64,000 bases of DNA from Wuchereria bancrofti (taxonomy: Eukaryota > Nematoda > Chromadorea > Rhabditida > Onchocercidae): the NCBI GenBank assembly GCA_005281725.1, contig SSBO01000013.1:928281-992280 (forward strand), read 5' to 3'. This document shows positions 52,682 to 64,000 of the stretch, in pieces (position 1 is the stretch's first letter; every line of letters starts with the position of its first letter). Both the position numbers and the translations under genes were made by a program. Under the pieces are notes generated by a model. That model was not told where the DNA came from. It searched no databases and saw only the letters and a list, made by a program, of their open reading frames with translations.

Positions 52682-55600
52682 GATAAAAGAGAAAGTAATT
52701 TATTGTTTTATGTTGCTGTAGTATTATCAGTTTTATGTATTGCTACGGATATTACTTACTATATGTGCAATGATGCGAAACGAATTGGCCATACTGCAAT
52801 TTCACTAATTTATACAATTTGCTTATCAGTTATTTATTATCATTATCGAAAAGAACGACGAACTATGTTCCTAGTAAGTTTGTTTATTTTTAATTACATT
52901 TATTTATTTAAGTGCTTAAAGAAAGGAACAAACTTATTTGTTGCATGATTAAAAGATAATAGCATTTATTTCATTCTTAATAACTAAAATTATTTTAATT
53001 TGCATATTTTAATTTGCAATCATGTTTATCACTTTAATAGGTGTTACAAATGAATATTCTAACATTTTTAAAATAACTTAAAGAGAAAATTAAGTATTTT
53101 ATATTTTTAACTTGCATAACTTAAGAGAAAAAATCAAGTATTTTAAACTTATTAATCCATTATCTGCTAATCTTCTTTTCCAGTACTTTTTTTTATAACT
53201 GAGCTGAAATTTTTGATATTTATTTGAGTAAAATATTTACTACTTCAATAAAGTCTATCATGCATCATCTGTTATTAAAGCAATTATCTATTTCAGAAGA
53301 TTTTAGCTATTTTATTTATCAATATTTCAGAAGATTCTAGCTGTTTTATCAATTATCATCATAAACTCATCCATTCATACACTTTATGTATTTGTTGAAG
53401 CTATGTTTACCGGTCGTTTATATTATGTTTTGAATAAAAACATTGGAAATTTTGTAATAAACGGTATGAATTATTCTATTTCCTTTGATTTTCAATTCTT
53501 CATTTCATCATATCTTAAAAATTTTAAGTTAAATAGTTTGTAAATAATAGCGAAACAATTAGTTTAATAATTTTACGAAAATATTAAAAATAGACTTAAA
53601 ATCCTTTCTCTTTCTTCACTCTTTCTTTTTTTCATACTTTTTGCTTACATTCTATTCTAATCGTTAAACTATCATTCTTGAAAAAAAATTGTTTTTTTTG
53701 TCTCATAATTTGATCTTTCATTTCTTTTTTTTCGAAAAAAAAAAATGAAAAATTGAAAGATTAGTCATTTATTTAATATGTTAAGTGATTTATAACTAAC
53801 AATCGTTAAATAATACTCTAATATTTAAATTAAATAATGAAATAATGAATTAAATTTTTCTCTTTAATATTTTTCAAAATTCAAATACAGCAGTTCTTTT
53901 TTTTTCAGGTAGTTACTTTTTCCTCTCATTGGGTTTAGCACTTTTATCATTTAAATCAATCATATTTTGTTTTCAAACAATAATAACGCATACACCGCTA
54001 TACACTCAACCAGTAGCTATTATGCGATCACTTCGTTGGCTTATTACTTTGGCTTATGTTCTTATTGCTGTTACTGCTTTAGAAATACTTTTTACAATGA
54101 CTGTAAGTTTCAAAAAAAAAATAGTTATAATTAACTTTTAAATAAAAATTAAGTAAGGAATTATCCATAATTCATCGAAAATCAATTAACAAATTGAAAT
54201 TTAATAAAATTTTATTCTAGCACTGCAAATTAACTAAAATGTAAATGAGGTATTGAAAAAAACAGAAAATATGGAATCTAATTACTTAATATAACATATG
54301 AACAACTGAAAAACAAGTAAACAAAGATTACTATTCCTAACATTTTCAATTAGAGCAATTTTGTATTAATATAAAAATGAGTTATTAATTTTAGAAGCAA
54401 ATTTGCTAACTTTAAATACTTTCTGAAATTTCCATTTAATTATTAAAACAATTTAAGATGTACAAATTATTTTCAACACGAATCGATTTCATATTGGGCA
54501 CAGAATTTTTCTTATGGATTAATTCCATCTCGACATGTTTGTTGCAAATTTGGGTTTGCAAACATGAACGATTTCAACGATGTGTAATTATACTTATCAT
54601 ACAGGTTTCTCTTCTTTAAATAATATGATAATGATATGATGGAGATGGCTCGTTAAAAGTTAAGTGTTAAAAATATTCAAAATTAAATGCTTCAAATTAT
54701 TAATAGATTGCTTTCGTTTGTTTTGGAATATCAAATTACCTTTCCATTCATTTATTTGTCATTAATGGATGGATGATGTAGTGATTTAGCAAATAGCAAA
54801 ATGTTTAATATAATAATTCCAAAAAATCATTATTTAAAAATACGGGGAATTTGAAGTTGAAAGTTGAAACATCTTAATTAAAATAATATATTTATAAGTT
54901 GAATTTAATTAATACTGTGGATTTAACACTAATAATTTTCTATAACCATTTTGAATTTTTTAATGTTGCTATTAAATTTTGTAAAAAAATACTTAGTGGT
55001 GGAACAATACATTTTAATAAATAAATTTGTTCATTTATTTATTCCACTTTTTTTTTTCTTCAAAATTTGTTTAGTCTTTTCTTTTTTTTTATATTTTTAT
55101 TAAATATACAAAACTTATAAAATATACAATGTTAATGTTTATTTATTTATTTCTTCTATTATAATGAGTACGATTGAGTTTAAAATTGGAAATTGTCCAA
55201 AATTTATTATTTTTCCATCTTTTTTTGCATAATTATTAATTAATTTAACAGTTGATATCGGATTGTTCAACAATATTATTACTGATTATGGTACAAGCAG
55301 GAATTGTTCAAACTGTCATTGCAATGATGACACGTCATAGTAAAACTTTACAATATGCCAGCGCACGAATATTTTATATTGTGGTATAGTTTTTTACTCA
55401 TAATTTATGTTTTCAAAAGTTTTTTTCAAAAATTTTTTTCGTTTTTTTAAATTGTTTTTTTTTTCTTCGCGAGATTTTTATTTGATTCAGTCTACATAAA
55501 TTTCATTTTCATTTTAAACTTTTTTTTTTCATTAATTACGTTTCATCATATATTAAAAATGCATATTTTTAATTTATCGTACATTGGCATCGTTAATTTT

Positions 55601-56069
55601 ATGATTAATTGCATATTACAAATACTTATTACTGGTTATTAATTTCAATTTAATCATGTCTTATTATCATTACACATATTAGAAACTATTGATTTAACAC
55701 TTATAAACATATTATCATTTATTATAAAATATTTTTCAGATCGATCATATACTACAAATTATTCAGTGGGCATTGAATATATGTTCACTTGGAATAGCAT
55801 TAATGGTATTAGATAAAATGGGAACAGAAGATGAAACTGATAATCCTGCATTTGATAATGAAAATTTTCATGTTCCAAGCATGCGTGAACTTTTAACAAT
55901 TGAACAAAGTAACTCTGAAACTAATCGCACACGTTGTAGTGTCTTTGATAGATCAGCTAATATTGATTACATCTGGGGTGAGAGTGTGATATCATTTGAT
56001 GACAATGATAATTGTGATAACAGACAAGATACAAATACAAATGAACATGATAGTGATATGAATGATTGA
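52682..56069 (+). CDS. Multipass membrane protein 2, unknown function
   Basis: Not recognised. Six exons with agreeing phases: 52682-52873, 53331-53463, 53909-54102, 54458-54604, 55252-55380 and 55740-56069, at least 374 residues. About eight hydrophobic segments: for example LLFYVAVVLSVLCIATDI, ILAVLSIIINSSIHTLYVFV, LRWLITLAYVLIAVTALEIL and HILQIIQWALNICSLGIALM. After the second segment there is a loop YHYRKERRT, like that of the gene before it. The long C-terminal tail is acidic and polar (DETDNPAFDNENFH, near the end DDNDNCDN) and looks cytoplasmic; NPAF could be an adaptor-binding NPxF/Y-type motif, but this is a guess. The N terminus is unresolved: the open frame extends back to an ATG at 52598, yet the first exon may instead start after an acceptor at 52681, with a separate upstream start. 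Confidence 0.72.
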
Positions 56070-59521
<3,452 letters not shown>

Positions 59522-62105
59522 CAGAAATGTAAATTTTTATTTCCAATTATGTTTTTTCTTCAAGCTGACTCTTTCCTGGATCACCAGCAATATATATAAA
59601 CGCATTAAATTAGAATCCTTTTTGCTAGTTTCAAATTGTTCACAAAGAGCAATAGATAACTTGTCTTTTTTATGAATAGCTCGAGGAAAATTAGGTAAAA
59701 TTGAGAAGTGTCATAAAAGTTTGTATGTTAAAGAAGAGAGTCTCTTAACTTCTGGATATCATAAGGTTCCGTTGTTGTATTTAGTTAAGCTGATGTCATT
59801 AAGCATATCGTTGTCCACCCAGAGCTGATGCCGAATATGCTTGATTGACATCTATGAGAAATTGGCATTTCAGACTAAGTAATCAACGAAAAAACTTTTA
59901 GATCTAGCCCTCAATGAAGAAGTAATCACATGTTTTACTGTTTGAATCCGTACATCCTTAGTTTTGCATTTTTTGAAAATTTAACCGTAAGTGAATATAC
60001 AGAAATACAAATATAGCAGGTGGTTTATTCAGTCGTGAAGACGATTATGTGTGAGTCGCTAATGCAACTTAGCTGTGTTAAGTGCTCTCATCCCTGCCGT
60101 TAGTAACAACATAGAAAGTTGTGTGAATACGCATATATTTACTTGGGAACTTACTTTTGCTTTAAAGATTCCCACATTAGACGAGTAATTGTGCATATTC
60201 GGCGTCACTGATGTAGAACTGCATAATTTGCATTATTTGTAATATTTGTATTTGGTGTTGTGAAACTGTCGCTATTTTTCAAAAAATATGTTTTTGGTTT
60301 TATCAAAATGTATACGCTTTCCTTTTTCTCTTCCCTTCTGTCTTATCATCTGTGTTTCATATTAATTATTAATGCTTTTCCATCTCAGTTGTTACAAACA
60401 CGTTTTTCTTGTCTTTATCATACTGCTTATACCCATATATTTTGATGTCTTTTCGCTAAGGCAAACAATCCCTTTAATGTCTTTTTCCCTCTTTTTTTTT
60501 TTTCATTCTTTCTCCCTGTTTGTAAGTTACCTTCGTTCATTCGCATGTTTCATTTTACTTATTAAAAAAAGAATACAATGGGAATATTTGTACATTTTTG
60601 AAATGACTTCGTAAATTTGCATAGTTTATAAAATTAGAAGGACGAGAAAGAAATGGAACAAGTGAACAAAGGCCGGCTGACCGGTTCTAATAAGCTGTAA
60701 ATTCCTTAATTTGATCATATTTTTGTAGTCGACCAGTTATGGGGCTTTACCAGTCAAGCAATTGGGCGTTGTTTTTTTAAAAAGGTCAGCCTTCCACAAC
60801 TCAAAACACGTACATCTTCACTCTCTTCCGTTATACAGCCATTCATCACTTAAAAGCATTTCAATAACAGAAATACAAGAGAATGCTTAGCCATCAGGTA
60901 AAGGGATTTTTTTCCGAAATCCTTACCTGTGTTGTCGGACTGCATTAGCTAATGAAGTGCATTTAAAGAACAAAATCATTGTGAGCAGTAGACATAGCCA
61001 CTATCTTTACATAGTCTTTGCTCGATGAGGAACAGATGGACGTTTCGTATCTGCTCTTCATTTGTTTCAAGATATCTATTTGGATAGAAAAAATATGCTC
61101 CGTTGTGGTGGATTAACTCTGATAGGGCTTTCCAGAAATTTTTAGTTCCAAACTTCACACATCTATTTCCTCTTCCTCATTGAATTTAGTCTACTCAACG
61201 GTATCATCGTAATCATGATAGCGACTTCACACCGGTATTTATTATGAAATTAGTGAAATAAATCAAAAAAGTGAATGAAACAACAGTATGTTGTTTATAC
61301 GTAATAACAGCAAAAAATTTAGCTCCCAAACATGAATAAAAGTGTCCAAAATCTTTGCACAACAAACAAAATGATAATTTCAAAATATACTTGAAGAACC
61401 TACAATATGAAATCACCTGTTCTACAAATAGGAATTACCAAACGAACAAAAACTTTAAAAAAAAAAAAAACCAATAAATAAAATTCAAAGGTAGGCAGTA
61501 TTTCCTCTGCGCCTATGAATGATACCAGAGTTATTACGTCGATGAAGCATAAAAGGATTCTCTTAGTTTGCTTCTTCACCAATCGATAACCGAAAAGCTG
61601 ATTCTCTTTCGTTAGGAGACCTCAATATGTCAAGCTAGATACTTATACTTTTAAATTTAAGAAAGGTGGCAATTTTTACAAAAAGATGACAAAAAATTGA
61701 ATCTGCGTTAACAACCATAAATGATCTATATCTGGACTCCTACCGAACTAAATAAAATGATACTACAAAAGTACAGCAAGTATACTGCACCATACAAATG
61801 TACTCGAAGTAAACGGCTTCTTTTTCCTATTTTGCTATAAAACTGCTTTTTAAGGTTAAGATTTGCACTCAAATTTCAAATCCATAGTCAAAATTATGAA
61901 TACTGATATAAACTACCGTTTTCCAAACGAATTGTCAATTAGAAACAAGCAGAGAAAAGGTCATCAAATTTTGACAGAAAATTCTTCGGAGAAAAATTGG
62001 TTGAATTCTGATTTTGACAAGAACTAGGTGGTCATTTGCCGTGCATCTATTCAGATGAAAATGTTCACAAAAAAGCTTCTTGTACATAATAATTAAAATA
62101 TTGTA
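59522..62105. other. Convergent intergenic region (RAB14 / SURF4)
   Basis: 2.6 kb between converging genes. Short frames occur on both strands, for example a 60-codon minus-strand frame 60976-61158 without an ATG, but none has family or splice support. No repeat or RNA gene was recognised. Confidence 0.45.
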
Positions 62106-63840
<1,735 letters not shown>

Positions 63841-64000
63841 CTGAAATATAGTGAAAGTTCCAACTTTTATAGGAACTTGGTAATTGCAATCCTTAATTTC
63901 CAACACTCTTTTTACTTCTCTAATGAAATATATAAACACGAAACGCTAACCATCAGCACTGCATAAGAGCATATCAATAAAGATGGGAGCAATGAAATGA
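63841..64000 (-). other. SURF4 intron / upstream sequence
   Basis: The intron preceding the first visible SURF4 exon begins here on the minus strand. A possible short frame at 63951-64000 does not match the SURF4 N terminus, so it is not called. Confidence 0.4.

Noticed and set aside
60260..60614. Hydrophobic plus-strand frames after RAB14
   Set aside because: Composition is driven by T-rich runs (Phe/Leu/Ser); no conserved features, and they overlap one another.
60976..61158. 60-codon minus-strand frame (NEEQIRNVHLFLIEQRLC)
   Set aside because: Protein-like at first sight, but it begins at GTG with no ATG, lacks splice signals that join it to SURF4 and matches no family I know.

Overview
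The window is strongly AT-rich eukaryotic DNA from a nematode. Compact multi-exon genes with mostly short introns, near-uniform tttcag-type 3' splice sites and orthologues of DAF-15/Raptor, LIN-49/BRPF, RAD21 and RAB-14 all point that way. The style suggests a parasitic clade III (filarial-like) worm, but the sequence alone does not fix the species. Fourteen loci can be supported. I saw no tRNA, rRNA, CRISPR array or intact transposon.

Layout, left to right. 1.8-11.5 kb: Raptor (DAF-15, +). 13.2-15.8 kb: mitochondrial ERAL1-type GTPase (+). 16.5-18.4 kb: TMEM65 (-). 19.6-23.3 kb: FAM98 (-). 23.5-26.0 kb: a two-repeat protein gene (+) that looks broken, with four apparent one-base deletions and a lost splice donor. 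26.75-28.75 kb: two tandem ZNF706-type small zinc-finger genes (-). 30.5-31.6 kb: mitochondrial ribosomal protein L12 (-). 31.8-32.0 kb: a degenerate minisatellite. 34.6-42.7 kb: LIN-49/BRPF chromatin reader (-). 44.0-47.6 kb: cohesin RAD21 (+), divergent from LIN-49 across a 1.3 kb shared promoter. 49.9-56.1 kb: two tandem multipass membrane proteins of unknown function (+). 57.5-59.5 kb: RAB14 (+). 62.1-63.8 kb onward: SURF4 (-), whose 5' end lies outside the window.

The loci do not form one pathway. Functional themes are nutrient signalling (Raptor/TORC1), mitochondrial translation (ERAL1, MRPL12, and a probably mitochondrial TMEM65), chromatin and chromosome cohesion (LIN-49, RAD21), RNA metabolism (FAM98) and membrane trafficking (RAB14, SURF4). 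No clearly novel multi-gene system was found. The most unusual items are the multi-lesion pseudogene, the tandem pair of orphan 8-TM proteins spaced like an operon, a ghost exon in the RAB14 intron, and several micro-duplications at splice acceptors.

Exon limits were read by eye from splice consensus, reading phase and family similarity. Most internal junctions are phase-consistent. First exons and a few junctions are tentative and are flagged.
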